Origin: Microbacterium sp.
GTDB taxonomy: Bacteria; Actinomycetota; Actinomycetes; Actinomycetales; Microbacteriaceae
NCBI RefSeq assembly: GCF_017305435.1
Contig: NZ_JAFKIP010000003.1
Location: 434,001-498,000, forward strand
Direction of reading: 5' to 3'
DNA: 64,000 nt
A program made the position numbers and the translations under genes. How positions within the stretch are numbered: position 1 is the first letter of the stretch; each line of letters starts with the position of its first letter. The notes under the pieces were generated by a model. It searched no databases. It was not told the origin of the DNA and was given only the letters and a program-made list of their open reading frames with translations. This document shows positions 15,259-23,584 of this stretch, piece by piece.

Positions 15259-16971
15259 ATGACGTCGCAGCAGACCTCTTCCCCCCTGACTCCGCCGGCC
15301 GCGATCGGCCGGCTCGCCCCCATCGGCCGGAGCCGCCCCGGCGCTGAATGGTGGCGCACCGCCGTGATCTACCAGATCTACCCGCGCTCGTTCGCCGACG
15401 CGACGGGCGACGGCATCGGCGACCTCCCCGGCATCACGACGCACCTCGACGACCTCCGGTCGCTGGGGGTGGATGCCGTCTGGCTCAGCCCCTTCTACCG
15501 CTCGCCCCAGCACGACGCGGGCTACGACGTCGCCGACTACCGCGACGTGGACCCCCTGTTCGGAACCCTCGCCGACTTCGACGAGATGCTCGCCGCGGCC
15601 CACGACCGCGGCATCCGCGTCATCGTCGACCTCGTGCCGAACCACTCCTCCGACGAGCACGTCTGGTTCCGCGAGGCGCTCGCCGCCGAGCCCGGCAGCG
15701 CCGCCCGCGCGCGGTACCTCTTCCGCGACGGTCGGGGACCGGCCGGCGACGAGCCGCCCAACAACTGGGAATCGGTCTTCGGCGGCGCGGCGTGGACCCG
15801 CACGACGAACCCCGACGGGACGCCGGGCCAGTGGTACCTGCACCTGTTCGACGCGAGCCAGCCCGACTTCGACTGGGCGAACCCCGAGGTGCAGGAGGAG
15901 TTCCGCGGCATCCTGCGGTTCTGGCTCGATCGCGGAGTCGACGGCTTCCGCGTCGACGTCGCGCACGGGCTCGTCAAGACGGACGGCCTCCCCGATCACT
16001 TCCCCGTCGTCGCCCTGGGCGACAGCATGGGCGGCCACGACGAGTCGCCGTACTGGGGCCAGGAGGGCGTGCACGAGATCTACCGCGACTGGCACCGCGT
16101 GCTCGCCGAGTACGACGGCGATCGCGCCCTGTGCGCCGAGGCGTGGCTGCCGACCGTCGATCGCACCGCGGAGTGGGTGCGCTCGGACGAGATGCACCAG
16201 GCGTTCAACTTCCCCTACCTCATGACCGAGTGGGATGCCGCGGCGATCCGCGAGGTGATCTCGGAGTCGCTGCGCGCCTTCCCCGCGGTCGGCGCCCCGG
16301 CCACCTGGGTGCTGTCGAACCACGACGTCGTGCGACACGCGTCGCGCCTCGCTCTCACGGCCGAGAACCCGCAGGGGCACGGCATCGGCCCCGACTCGCC
16401 CGGCAAGCCGATCCCCGCCGTGGGCCTGCGCCGCGCCCGCGCCGCGACGACCGTCATGCTCGCGCTCCCCGGATCGGCGTACCTCTATCAGGGCGAGGAG
16501 CTGGGGCTGCCCGAGGTCGTCGACCTGCCCGGCGACGCCCGGCAGGACCCGACCTGGTTCCGCACGGACGGCGAGCGCTACGGGCGCGATGGATGCCGCG
16601 TGCCGGTGCCCTGGTCGGCGGCGGCCCCCGCCTACGGCTTCAGCCCGTCGGGCGCGTCCTGGCTGCCGCAGCCCGCGGAGTGGGCGCGCCTCGCCCGCGA
16701 CGTGCAGGAGACCGATCCCGACTCCACGCTGTGGCTCTATCGCACGCTCCTCGCGACGCGACGCGCCGAGGCGCTCGGCGCGGGAGACCTCACCTGGCTG
16801 AACGGCTACGGCGACGACGTCATCGCATTCCGCAACGGGAATGTGACCGTCATCGCGAACGCGTCCGACGCGCCGCTGCCCCTCCCGTCCGGGACGGTGC
16901 TCGTCGCCAGCGAGCCGTTCGACGGCGGTTCCCTGCCGGTCGATGTCGCGGTCTGGATGCTCGTGGACTGA
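15259..16971 (+). CDS. Alpha-glucosidase, glycoside hydrolase family 13
   Basis: A 570-residue intracellular GH13 enzyme of the oligo-1,6-glucosidase/alpha-glucosidase group; no signal peptide is seen. It starts with the typical EWWRTAVIYQIYPRSFAD and has conserved regions DLVPNHSS, GFRVDVAH with nucleophile D233, CAEAWL with acid/base E294 and SNHDVVRH with D356. The barrel is followed by a short C-terminal beta domain (GNVTVIANASDAPLPLPSG). It should release glucose from short alpha-glucosides; alpha-1,4 versus alpha-1,6 preference cannot be told with certainty. It is followed after 2 nt by its LacI regulator, and expression is probably relieved by the sugar. Trehalose-6-phosphate hydrolase is less likely. 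Confidence 0.88.
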   Translation: MTSQQTSSPLTPPAAIGRLAPIGRSRPGAEWWRTAVIYQIYPRSFADATGDGIGDLPGITTHLDDLRSLGVDAVWLSPFYRSPQHDAGYDVADYRDVDPLFGTLADFDEMLAAAHDRGIRVIVDLVPNHSSDEHVWFREALAAEPGSAARARYLFRDGRGPAGDEPPNNWESVFGGAAWTRTTNPDGTPGQWYLHLFDASQPDFDWANPEVQEEFRGILRFWLDRGVDGFRVDVAHGLVKTDGLPDHFPVVALGDSMGGHDESPYWGQEGVHEIYRDWHRVLAEYDGDRALCAEAWLPTVDRTAEWVRSDEMHQAFNFPYLMTEWDAAAIREVISESLRAFPAVGAPATWVLSNHDVVRHASRLALTAENPQGHGIGPDSPGKPIPAVGLRRARAATTVMLALPGSAYLYQGEELGLPEVVDLPGDARQDPTWFRTDGERYGRDGCRVPVPWSAAAPAYGFSPSGASWLPQPAEWARLARDVQETDPDSTLWLYRTLLATRRAEALGAGDLTWLNGYGDDVIAFRNGNVTVIANASDAPLPLPSGTVLVASEPFDGGSLPVDVAVWMLVD

Positions 16972-16973
16972 CC

Positions 16974-18005
16974 GTGACGAGCCTCGACGACGTCGCCCGC
17001 GCCGCGGGCGTCTCCACGGCGACCGTCTCGCGCGCCCTCAGCGGACGCGGGCGGACGTCGGAGGCGACCCGCGCGCGGGTGCGCGCCGCGGCGGACGCGC
17101 TCGGGTACGTGGCATCCGCGTCGGCGTCGTCGCTGGCCTCGGGCCGCGCCGAGAACATCGGCGTCATCGTTCCGCTCATGGACAAGTGGTTCTTCGCGAC
17201 GGTCCTCGACGGGATCGCGTCGCGGCTCGCCCCGCGCGGCTACGACATGACCCTCTACAACGTCACCGACGACCCGGGCCAGCGGCAGCGGCTGTTCGAG
17301 CGGACGCTCCGCCGGGGGCGCGTCGACGGGGTCGTCGTGCTGTCGGCCGTCCTCACCGACGCCGAGGTCGCGGCGCTCGACGCGCTCGAGCTGCCCGTCG
17401 TCGGGCTCGGCCTGCCGCGCGGAGAGCTCGGCGGACTGCGCGTCGACGACACCGCCGTCGGGCGGGTGGCGACGGAGCACCTGCTCGGGCTCGGCCACCG
17501 CGAGATCGCGCACATCGGGCGGAGCGTCGGTCCCGCTGGTCCGTCGGATCCGGCGTACGACGTCCCGACGCGCCGGCGCGCGGGGTTCGAGGCCGCGATG
17601 GCGGATGCCGGGGCCGTCGGCACGTTCGTCGAGGGCGACTTCACGGTCGAAGGCGGTCGCCGCGCCGCGACGGCGCTGCTGGGCGACACGGGCGGCTCGG
17701 GCCATCCGCGGCGCCCGACCGCGATCTTCGCCGCCTCGGACGAGATGGCGTACGGCGCGCTGACGGCGGCGCGCGAGCTCGGCCTGCGCGTGCCGGAGGA
17801 CCTCTCCGTGATCGGCGTCGACGGGCACGACTTCGCCGGCCTCTTCTCCCTCACGACGATCGACCAGTTCCCGCACGCGCAGGGCGAGCGGGCCGGCGAC
17901 GCGATCCTCGCCGCCGTCGCGGGCGACGCCGCCGCCCCGGATGCCGAGGCGTCCCTGCCCTTCGCCCTCGTCACCCGCGGCACGACCGCCCCTCCGCCCG
18001 GCTGA
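16974..18005 (+). CDS. LacI-family transcriptional repressor
   Basis: A 343-residue repressor with an N-terminal helix-turn-helix (SLDDVARAAGVSTATVSRALSG, 2-24), the hinge ASSLASGRAENIGVIVP, and a periplasmic-binding-like sugar sensor (IFAASDEMAYGALTAARELGLRVPEDLSVIGVDGHDF). GTG at 16974 lies two bases after the alpha-glucosidase stop, so the two are one operon. The palindrome GTAAGCGCTTAC over the operon promoter is the natural target, giving autoregulated, sugar-inducible expression (inference from position and family). Confidence 0.9.
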   Translation: MTSLDDVARAAGVSTATVSRALSGRGRTSEATRARVRAAADALGYVASASASSLASGRAENIGVIVPLMDKWFFATVLDGIASRLAPRGYDMTLYNVTDDPGQRQRLFERTLRRGRVDGVVVLSAVLTDAEVAALDALELPVVGLGLPRGELGGLRVDDTAVGRVATEHLLGLGHREIAHIGRSVGPAGPSDPAYDVPTRRRAGFEAAMADAGAVGTFVEGDFTVEGGRRAATALLGDTGGSGHPRRPTAIFAASDEMAYGALTAARELGLRVPEDLSVIGVDGHDFAGLFSLTTIDQFPHAQGERAGDAILAAVAGDAAAPDAEASLPFALVTRGTTAPPPG

Positions 18006-18020
18006 CGGCGGCATCGCGCG

Positions 18021-18106
18021 TGCACAACTCCTCCACGCCGCTCCGAAAACGCCGCCCGAACCGTTTCGATTGCCCCTTCCGAGCCGGATCGAAGGACTTA
18101 TGCACA
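18021..18106. repeat. Intergenic palindromic element, TGCACAACTCC family (copy 1)
   Basis: The left arm begins TGCACAACTCCT (18021-18032) and the right arm is GGATCGAAGGACTTATGCAC (18087-18106). The arms are imperfect complements around a C-rich centre. The same arm sequences occur inside kdpB at 32345-32440, which marks this as a dispersed element rather than a simple terminator. Confidence 0.6.
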
Positions 18107-18129
18107 GCGCAGCCCCGACACCACACGGT

Positions 18130-18135
18130 TAGGGT
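18130..18135 (+). promoter_or_regulatory. -10 box (TAGGGT) of the M20 amidohydrolase gene
   Basis: TAGGGT is followed by CGGAGG and then the GTG at 18142. The six-base gap can serve as either a leaderless spacing or a ribosome site. Confidence 0.4.
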
Positions 18136-18141
18136 CGGAGG

Positions 18142-19356
18142 GTGAGCATCGATCTCGAGGCCCTGTACATCGACCTGCACCGCCACCCCGAGCTGTCGTT
18201 CCAGGAGACGCGTACGGCCGGCGTCATCGCCCGCGAACTCGCGGCCCTCGGCCTCGACTACACGGAAGGGCTCGGCACGACCGGCGTCGCCACGGCGATC
18301 CGGAACGGCGACGGCCCGGTGGTGTGGCTGCGCGCCGACATGGACGCCCTCCCCGTCGAGGAGAAGACCGGGCTCGCCTACGCCTCCACCGCCCGCGGCA
18401 TCGACCCGGCCGGCACCGACGTGCCCGTCATGCACGCGTGCGGCCACGACATGCACGTGACGGCCCTCCTCGGCGCGCTCGAGCGGCTCGTCGCGACGAA
18501 GGACGAGTGGTCGGGCACCGTCGTCGCCGTGTTCCAGCCGGCCGAGGAGTACGGCGCGGGCGCGCAGGCGATGATCGCGGGCGGCGTGATGGATGCCTAC
18601 CCGACGCCCGACATCGTCCTCGGCCAGCACCTCACACCGCTCCCGGCGGGCGTCGTGGGCGTGCGACCCGGCACCCAGATGGCCGCCTCCGACGGCCTCA
18701 CCGTGCGCCTTCTCGGCCGCGGCGGGCACGGCTCCCGACCGCACGCGACGATCGATCCGGTCGTCATGGCCGCCGCGACCGTCATGCGCCTGCAGACGAT
18801 CGTGTCGCGCGAGATCGACCCGCGCGAGATGGCGGTCGTGACCGTCGGCGCGATCCACGCGGGACTGAAGAACAACATCATCCCGGCCGAGGCGACGCTC
18901 GAGCTCAGCCTGCGCTACCCCGACGACGACGCCCGCGCCGACGTGCTCGCCCGCGTCGAGCGCGTCGTGCGCGCCGAGGCGGCGGCGTCCGGCGCGACCG
19001 AGGAGCCGGTCATCACGACGCTCCACTCCCTGCCGCCGACGATCAACGACGCGGATGCCACGGCCCGCCTCGTCGCGGCCTGGTCGCGCGCGTTCGGCGA
19101 GGGCAGCGTCGTCGACCCGGGCATGTTCACCGGCAGCGAGGACGTCTCGTGGTTCGCCCGCGAGGCGGGCGTGCCGCTCGTGTACTGGTTCTGGGGCGGC
19201 CTCGACCCCGCGGTCTACGCCGACGCGGTGGCCCGCGGCGCCGTGAACGAGGAGATCCCGACGAACCACTCGCCCTCCTTCGCACCCGTCCTCCACCCCA
19301 CGATCGAGCGCGGCGTCGATGCCCTGGTCGTCGCCGCACGGGAGTTCCTCGCATGA
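18142..19356 (+). CDS. M20-family amidohydrolase (hippurate hydrolase/amino-acid deacylase type)
   Basis: A 404-residue M20D-type metallohydrolase. It shows LHRHPELSFQE at the start, RADMDALPVEEKTG, the metal-ligand motif MHACGHDMHV, PAEEYGAGA, and the late NEEIPTNHSPSFAP. Such enzymes remove acyl groups from amino acids or indole-auxin conjugates in the cytoplasm; the exact substrate is not readable. Although an M20-type allantoate amidohydrolase is missing from the purine locus, the HACGHDMH and NHSP motifs place this one with hippuricase-like enzymes, not AllC. The following gene overlaps its stop by 4 bp. Confidence 0.83.
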   Translation: MSIDLEALYIDLHRHPELSFQETRTAGVIARELAALGLDYTEGLGTTGVATAIRNGDGPVVWLRADMDALPVEEKTGLAYASTARGIDPAGTDVPVMHACGHDMHVTALLGALERLVATKDEWSGTVVAVFQPAEEYGAGAQAMIAGGVMDAYPTPDIVLGQHLTPLPAGVVGVRPGTQMAASDGLTVRLLGRGGHGSRPHATIDPVVMAAATVMRLQTIVSREIDPREMAVVTVGAIHAGLKNNIIPAEATLELSLRYPDDDARADVLARVERVVRAEAAASGATEEPVITTLHSLPPTINDADATARLVAAWSRAFGEGSVVDPGMFTGSEDVSWFAREAGVPLVYWFWGGLDPAVYADAVARGAVNEEIPTNHSPSFAPVLHPTIERGVDALVVAAREFLA

Positions 19357-20222
19357 GCTGGTCCGATCTCGGGCTTCCCGAGGCCCCCGAGCCGAGCGGC
19401 AACGAGGCGCCCGCGCCGCGCCCGCGCCGCGAGCCGCGCCCGCCCAAGCCCCCGAAGCCCCCCAAGCCCCCGCGCGAGGCGCGAGAGGGCGGCGACGGCG
19501 GCTCGCGGACGCCGCTCATCCTCGGGGTCATCGCGGGCGTCCTGCTCGTCGCGGTCGTCGTCACCCTGGGTATCGCCCTGACCCGCCCGTCGTCCGACGC
19601 GAGCCCCACGACGCCGCCGGCGTCGGACCCGGCGACGTCCGCCCCGACCGCGCAGCCGACACGCAGCGCGACGTCGTCGCCCGACGAGGTCGGCGCCCCC
19701 GTCGCGCTGCAGCTCGCCGGCACCGGATTCACCCTCGTCGACGCGAACAAGAAGACCGCGTTCACCTACCAGTGGCGCGATAAGGCCGACGGCGCCGTCG
19801 CCGCGCTGACGAAGGCGTTCGGCACCGCCCCCACGCAGCGGGTCGAGGCGGGCGACGGCTCGTCCTACCCCGACTACACGATCTACCAGTGGGACGGGTT
19901 CCTGCTGTACGACATGGTCGACGGCACGGGCGGCGCGCAGCGCGCGACCTTCACGCAGCCCTCCTATGCGACCTTCTCGCGGAACGAGGTCGGGAAGATC
20001 GAGATGACCGCCGAGCACGGCGTCTCGATCGGCAGCACGGTGGATGCCGTGCGTGCGGCCCGCCCCGACAAGGAGATCCCGCGCGGCAGCGCCGGATCGA
20101 TCCGGTTCGTCTTCGACCTCGCGCGCTCCAAGGCCGGCCCGCCCGTCGAGTACAGCATGGTCGTCGACACGGACGGCTCCGCCGTCACCGCCGTCCTGTA
20201 CTACTTCGCCGCCGGCTCCTGA
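19353..20222 (+). CDS. Single-pass membrane protein with Pro-rich cytoplasmic tail, function unknown
   Basis: I do not recognise this 289-residue protein. Residues 1-50 are rich in Pro, Arg and Glu with a PPKPPKPPKPP run, 53-76 are one membrane helix (TPLILGVIAGVLLVAVVVTLGIAL), 80-120 are a Thr/Ser/Pro linker, and the rest (about 125-289) is a folded extracytoplasmic domain with aromatic-rich YPDYTIYQWDGFLLYDM and a C-terminal beta segment PPVEYSMVVDTDGSAVTAVLYYF. The layout resembles actinobacterial cell-wall-facing sensors or lipoprotein-like proteins. It overlaps the upstream amidohydrolase by 4 bp (ATGA), so the two are probably co-expressed, but a shared role is not obvious. Confidence 0.75.
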   Translation: MSWSDLGLPEAPEPSGNEAPAPRPRREPRPPKPPKPPKPPREAREGGDGGSRTPLILGVIAGVLLVAVVVTLGIALTRPSSDASPTTPPASDPATSAPTAQPTRSATSSPDEVGAPVALQLAGTGFTLVDANKKTAFTYQWRDKADGAVAALTKAFGTAPTQRVEAGDGSSYPDYTIYQWDGFLLYDMVDGTGGAQRATFTQPSYATFSRNEVGKIEMTAEHGVSIGSTVDAVRAARPDKEIPRGSAGSIRFVFDLARSKAGPPVEYSMVVDTDGSAVTAVLYYFAAGS

Positions 20223-21277
20223 GGCCGGGCTCCCTCCCCGGCGCCGGCACGCGCGTCGACGACGTCCTGGCCGGACAGGAGGCCGGGGAGCCCTCGGCCC
20301 TGTCGCGTCGCGAACGTCGCGATGAGGGATGCCGCGGCGAAGACCCACGACAGGGCCGCCCATCCCCCGGGCACGAGCGACAGCAGCAGGTATCCGCCGA
20401 TGCCGCCGACGAAACGCAGCGGCCGCGCGAGCGGCTGCGGCACCGGCCCACCGCGGTAGCGCAGTTCGACGGCGGCGTCGCCGACCGTCCGCCCCGTCGC
20501 GAGCACCATCACACCCCAGATCGCGATGGGCACGACGTTCGCGGCGACCTGTGCGAGAGTCCCATCGACCACGGCGGCGTGGTCGCGCACGACGTACTCG
20601 AGAACGACCTGCGCGCCGATCCCGACGGCGCCGCTGACGAGAAGCGTCCCGAGCCCGTCGCAGACCATCGCGAGGAGGCGCCGGCCGCGCGTGACGGGGT
20701 GGGGCAGCGCTGCGGCATCCATCACCTCGCTGCCGCGCAGTCGCCGCGGCACGACGAGCGCGAGGACGGACCCGAGGACGGCGCCGACGGTGTTCGTGAG
20801 CAGGTCGTCGACGTCGAACACGCGGTACGCGCACGGATACAGACCCCAGACGCCGGTGAGCTGCGTCGTCTCGATGACGAGCGAGACCCCGAGCCCGGTG
20901 ACGAAGGCGACGAGGATGCCGCGTCCGCCGAGCACCCGGAGGAAGAACCCGAGCGGCAGGAACAGCAGCACGTTCAGTGCGAGCTGCATCACGGCGACGT
21001 CGGTCGGGCCGTGCGCCGAGCGCAGATCGTCGACGAACGCGAGCACGTCGAGGTTGACGCCCGCGCATCGGTAGGCGTCGGCGTCGGGGAGGGGAAGGAG
21101 CGTGTACGTCCAGATGGCCAGGAAGTAGACGAGGGCGGCCGCCCACAGCAGGAACCGACCCAGCGTGAGGCGGCCGCGGCGGCGATAGCTCACCGCGACG
21201 AAGGGGACGAACAGCGCCGTGCCGACGAGCACGCCGAGGCCGATCGCGACCGCTGCGGAGTACACCTCGTTGCCCAT
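20201..21277 (-). CDS. VanZ-RDD fusion membrane protein
   Basis: A 358-residue polytopic membrane protein. The N-terminal half is VanZ-like, with hydrophobic segments at about 7-28, 40-60, 95-112 and 120-138 and the family motif around FVTGLGVSLVIETTQLTGVW, followed by FDVDDLLTNTVGAVLG. From about 185 an RDD-type domain follows (RRLLAMVCDGLGTLLVSG... GDAAVELRYRGG). VanZ proteins affect teicoplanin susceptibility in enterococci by an unknown mechanism; RDD proteins are often transport-related. The fusion recurs in actinobacteria but has no assigned role. The ATG at 21277 is divergent from the permease gene by 50 bp, and its 3' end overlaps the convergent upstream gene by 22 bp. Confidence 0.8.
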   Translation of the reverse strand: MGNEVYSAAVAIGLGVLVGTALFVPFVAVSYRRRGRLTLGRFLLWAAALVYFLAIWTYTLLPLPDADAYRCAGVNLDVLAFVDDLRSAHGPTDVAVMQLALNVLLFLPLGFFLRVLGGRGILVAFVTGLGVSLVIETTQLTGVWGLYPCAYRVFDVDDLLTNTVGAVLGSVLALVVPRRLRGSEVMDAAALPHPVTRGRRLLAMVCDGLGTLLVSGAVGIGAQVVLEYVVRDHAAVVDGTLAQVAANVVPIAIWGVMVLATGRTVGDAAVELRYRGGPVPQPLARPLRFVGGIGGYLLLSLVPGGWAALSWVFAAASLIATFATRQGRGLPGLLSGQDVVDARAGAGEGARPQEPAAK

Positions 21278-21327
21278 GTCACGATCCTCGCAGGCAGCCG
21301 CATTGCGCACGGACCGCCGGGCGCGTA

Positions 21328-23391
21328 ATGTCCGACGCCGTGACCGATGACAATCACGCCGAAGACCGCGCGGCGGCGGACGAGACCCCGATCGCCAAAC
21401 GCATCCTCATCGGCGAGCCGCTGACGAACGAAGAACTCGAAGGTCAGCTGCTCCCGAAGAAGATGGCGCTGCCGATCTTCGCCTCCGACGCCCTGTCCTC
21501 GGTGGCGTACGCTCCGCAGGAACTCCTCATGATCCTGCTGATCGGCGGGACCGCGTTCCTCGCCTTCAGCCCGTGGGTCGCGGCGGCGGTCGTCGCGCTC
21601 CTCGTCGTCGTCGTGCTGAGCTACCGGCAGCTCATCAAGGCCTACCCGTCCGGCGGCGGCGACTACGAGGTCGCCCGCACGAACCTCGGCGAGAAGGCCG
21701 GCGTCGTGGTGGCGGCCGCGCTGCTCGTCGACTACATCCTGACGGTCGCGGTGTCCGTGGCATCCGGCGTCGACAACATCATCTCCGCGCTTCCCGGACT
21801 CGACGCGTGGCGCGTCGAGCTCGCGGTCGGCTTCGTCATCCTGATCATCCTCGTGAACCTGCGCGGCGTGCGCGAGGCGTCGACCGCTTTCGCGATCCCG
21901 ACGTACCTGTTCATCGGATCGGTCATGGTGATGATCGTGACGGGGCTCATCCGCATCGCTCTCGGCGATGCCCCCGTCGCCGAGAGCGCGCAGTTCGCGG
22001 TGCAGGCGGAGGACCTGAGCCAGGCGGCGCTCATCCTGCTGATCCTGCGCGCCTTCTCGAGCGGATGCTCCGCCCTCACCGGCGTCGAGGCGGTCTCCAA
22101 CGGCGTCCCCGCGTTCCGCAAGCCGAAGGTCCGGAACGCCCAGACCACTCTCGTCATGATGGGGTCGATCGCGATCCTGATGTTCTCCGGGCTGACCCTC
22201 CTCGCCCTGGTGGCGGGTGTGCACTACGCCGAGAACCCGTGCCATCTCATCGGGTTCGACTGTCAGAGCGCGGTGCAGCCGAGCCTCATGGCGCAGGTCG
22301 CCGCGGCGACGTTCGGCATGAACTCGATCCCGTTCTTCATCGTGCAGGCGGCGACCGCGGCGGTGCTGCTCCTCGCGGCGAACACCGCGTTCAACGGCTT
22401 CCCGCTGCTGGGGTCGGTGCTTGCGCGCGACGGGTACGCGCCGAAGGCACTCAACACCCGCGGCGACCGCCTCGTCTACTCGAACGGCATGATCATCCTG
22501 GGCCTGGCCGCCGTGCTCGTCCTCGTGATCTTCCAGGCGAAGCTGACGACCCTCATCCAGCTGTACATCATCGGCGTGTTCGTCTCGTTCTCGCTCGGGC
22601 AGATCGGCATGGTGCGGCACTGGCGACGCGAGCTGCGCCTGCTCTCGCCGAAGGCGGCATCCGCTCGCCGCGAGGCGTACACGGGTCTGTTCATCAACGC
22701 CCTCGGGGCGACGTTCACCGTCGTGGTGCTCGTCATCGTGACGATCACGAAGTTCACGCACGGCGCGTGGCTCGTCTTCCTGGCGATCCCCGTGCTGTCC
22801 TTCCTCATGGTCGGCGTGCACCGCTACTACCGCGACGTCGAGCACGAGATCGAGATGGATGACGACGTGCACTTCGGTGCGTCGGGCGATGTCGCGATCG
22901 TCCTCGTCGGCAAGCTGCAGAAACCGGTCGCGAAGGCCCTCGACTACGCCCTCGCGGCGAAGCACGACAAGACGATCGCGGTGCACATCGCCGTCACGAA
23001 CGACGACGCGCGCGTCGTGCAGGACGACTGGGCCTTCCACCGCATGCCCATCCCGCTGCTCGTCATCGAGTCGCCCTACCGCCAGTACGCGGCGCCGCTC
23101 GCGCAGTTCATCGCGCAGTACCGCGAGAAGCACGGCTCCTCCGTCGTCACCGTCTACCTGCCGCAGTACATCGTCGGGCACTGGTGGGAGTCGGTGCTGC
23201 ACAACCGACGCGCGCGGCGCATCGCGCAGCAGCTCATGCTCGTGCACGGCGTGCAGATCACGCTCGTGCCGTGGCTGCTCGACTCGTCCGAGGTCATCTA
23301 CGGCCGCCGCTCCCGGCCGCTCCCGGGTGACGACCGCGCGGGCCGCGTCACGACGTACGGCCTGGTCGCCCATACCGACGACCAGCCGTAG
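21328..23391 (+). CDS. APC-superfamily permease, KimA-like potassium/amino-acid transporter
   Basis: A 687-residue membrane protein with about 12 helices (residues 45-470) and a roughly 200-residue cytoplasmic C-terminal domain. The KKMALPIFASDALSSVAYAPQE start, YPSGGGDYEVARTNLG and FSSGCSALTGVEAVSNGVPAFRKPK closely resemble the KimA (YdaO) proton-coupled potassium importer group, although amino-acid permease annotation is common for relatives. The tail (VAIVLVGKLQKPVAKALDYALAAKHDKTIAVHIAV) is universal-stress-like and resembles nucleotide-sensing tails. No SD is seen; TAATGT at 21326-21331 lies eight bases before GTG 21340, so a leaderless start four codons downstream is plausible. With kdp nearby, potassium uptake is the favoured role. 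Confidence 0.78.
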   Translation: MSDAVTDDNHAEDRAAADETPIAKRILIGEPLTNEELEGQLLPKKMALPIFASDALSSVAYAPQELLMILLIGGTAFLAFSPWVAAAVVALLVVVVLSYRQLIKAYPSGGGDYEVARTNLGEKAGVVVAAALLVDYILTVAVSVASGVDNIISALPGLDAWRVELAVGFVILIILVNLRGVREASTAFAIPTYLFIGSVMVMIVTGLIRIALGDAPVAESAQFAVQAEDLSQAALILLILRAFSSGCSALTGVEAVSNGVPAFRKPKVRNAQTTLVMMGSIAILMFSGLTLLALVAGVHYAENPCHLIGFDCQSAVQPSLMAQVAAATFGMNSIPFFIVQAATAAVLLLAANTAFNGFPLLGSVLARDGYAPKALNTRGDRLVYSNGMIILGLAAVLVLVIFQAKLTTLIQLYIIGVFVSFSLGQIGMVRHWRRELRLLSPKAASARREAYTGLFINALGATFTVVVLVIVTITKFTHGAWLVFLAIPVLSFLMVGVHRYYRDVEHEIEMDDDVHFGASGDVAIVLVGKLQKPVAKALDYALAAKHDKTIAVHIAVTNDDARVVQDDWAFHRMPIPLLVIESPYRQYAAPLAQFIAQYREKHGSSVVTVYLPQYIVGHWWESVLHNRRARRIAQQLMLVHGVQITLVPWLLDSSEVIYGRRSRPLPGDDRAGRVTTYGLVAHTDDQP

Positions 23392-23505
23392 CCCGCGACC
23401 CGTCGAAGGCCGCGGGCGCGGGCGCAGAAAAGTGGCGCGATCGCCGGGCTCACGCACGCTGACCCCGCCATCCGCGCCACCTGTTCGCCGCCGAAGGGTC
23501 GCGGG
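23392..23505. repeat. Nested palindromic element behind the KimA-like gene
   Basis: Outer arms CCCGCGACCC (23392-23401) and GGGTCGCGGG (23496-23505) are perfect complements and directly follow the stop codon. Inner arms GTGGCGCG (23432-23439) and CGCGCCAC (23473-23480) are also perfect. A further CCGCGACCCCAGCCCGCGCC copy lies at about 23526. It can serve as a terminator but also looks like a dispersed repeat, because related CCGCGACCCCAACCCGTGCC occurs near 42766. Confidence 0.5.
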
Positions 23506-23572
23506 GCCCGTACAGGGGCGGATGCCGCGACCCCAGCCCGCGCCACCCCGCGCCCGGCCGGCGCGCGAGGCG

Positions 23573-23578
23573 TAGCCT
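23573..23578 (+). promoter_or_regulatory. -10 box (TAGCCT) of sufS-sufU-ndh
   Basis: TAGCCT overlaps an AGGAGG run directly before the GTG at 23585. The six-base spacing fits leaderless transcription; if transcription starts further upstream, AGGAGG could act as a ribosome site, though it abuts the start codon. Confidence 0.4.
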
Positions 23579-23584
23579 AGGAGG

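Noticed and set aside
18142-19356. M20 gene as the missing allantoate amidohydrolase
   Set aside because: HACGHDMH and the NHSP ending match the hippuricase/deacylase branch, and the gene lies 13 kb from the purine locus.
21278-21327. A c-di-AMP (ydaO) riboswitch before the KimA-like permease
   Set aside because: Only 50 bp separate the divergent starts, far too short for that riboswitch, and a leaderless-type -10 box lies right at the start.
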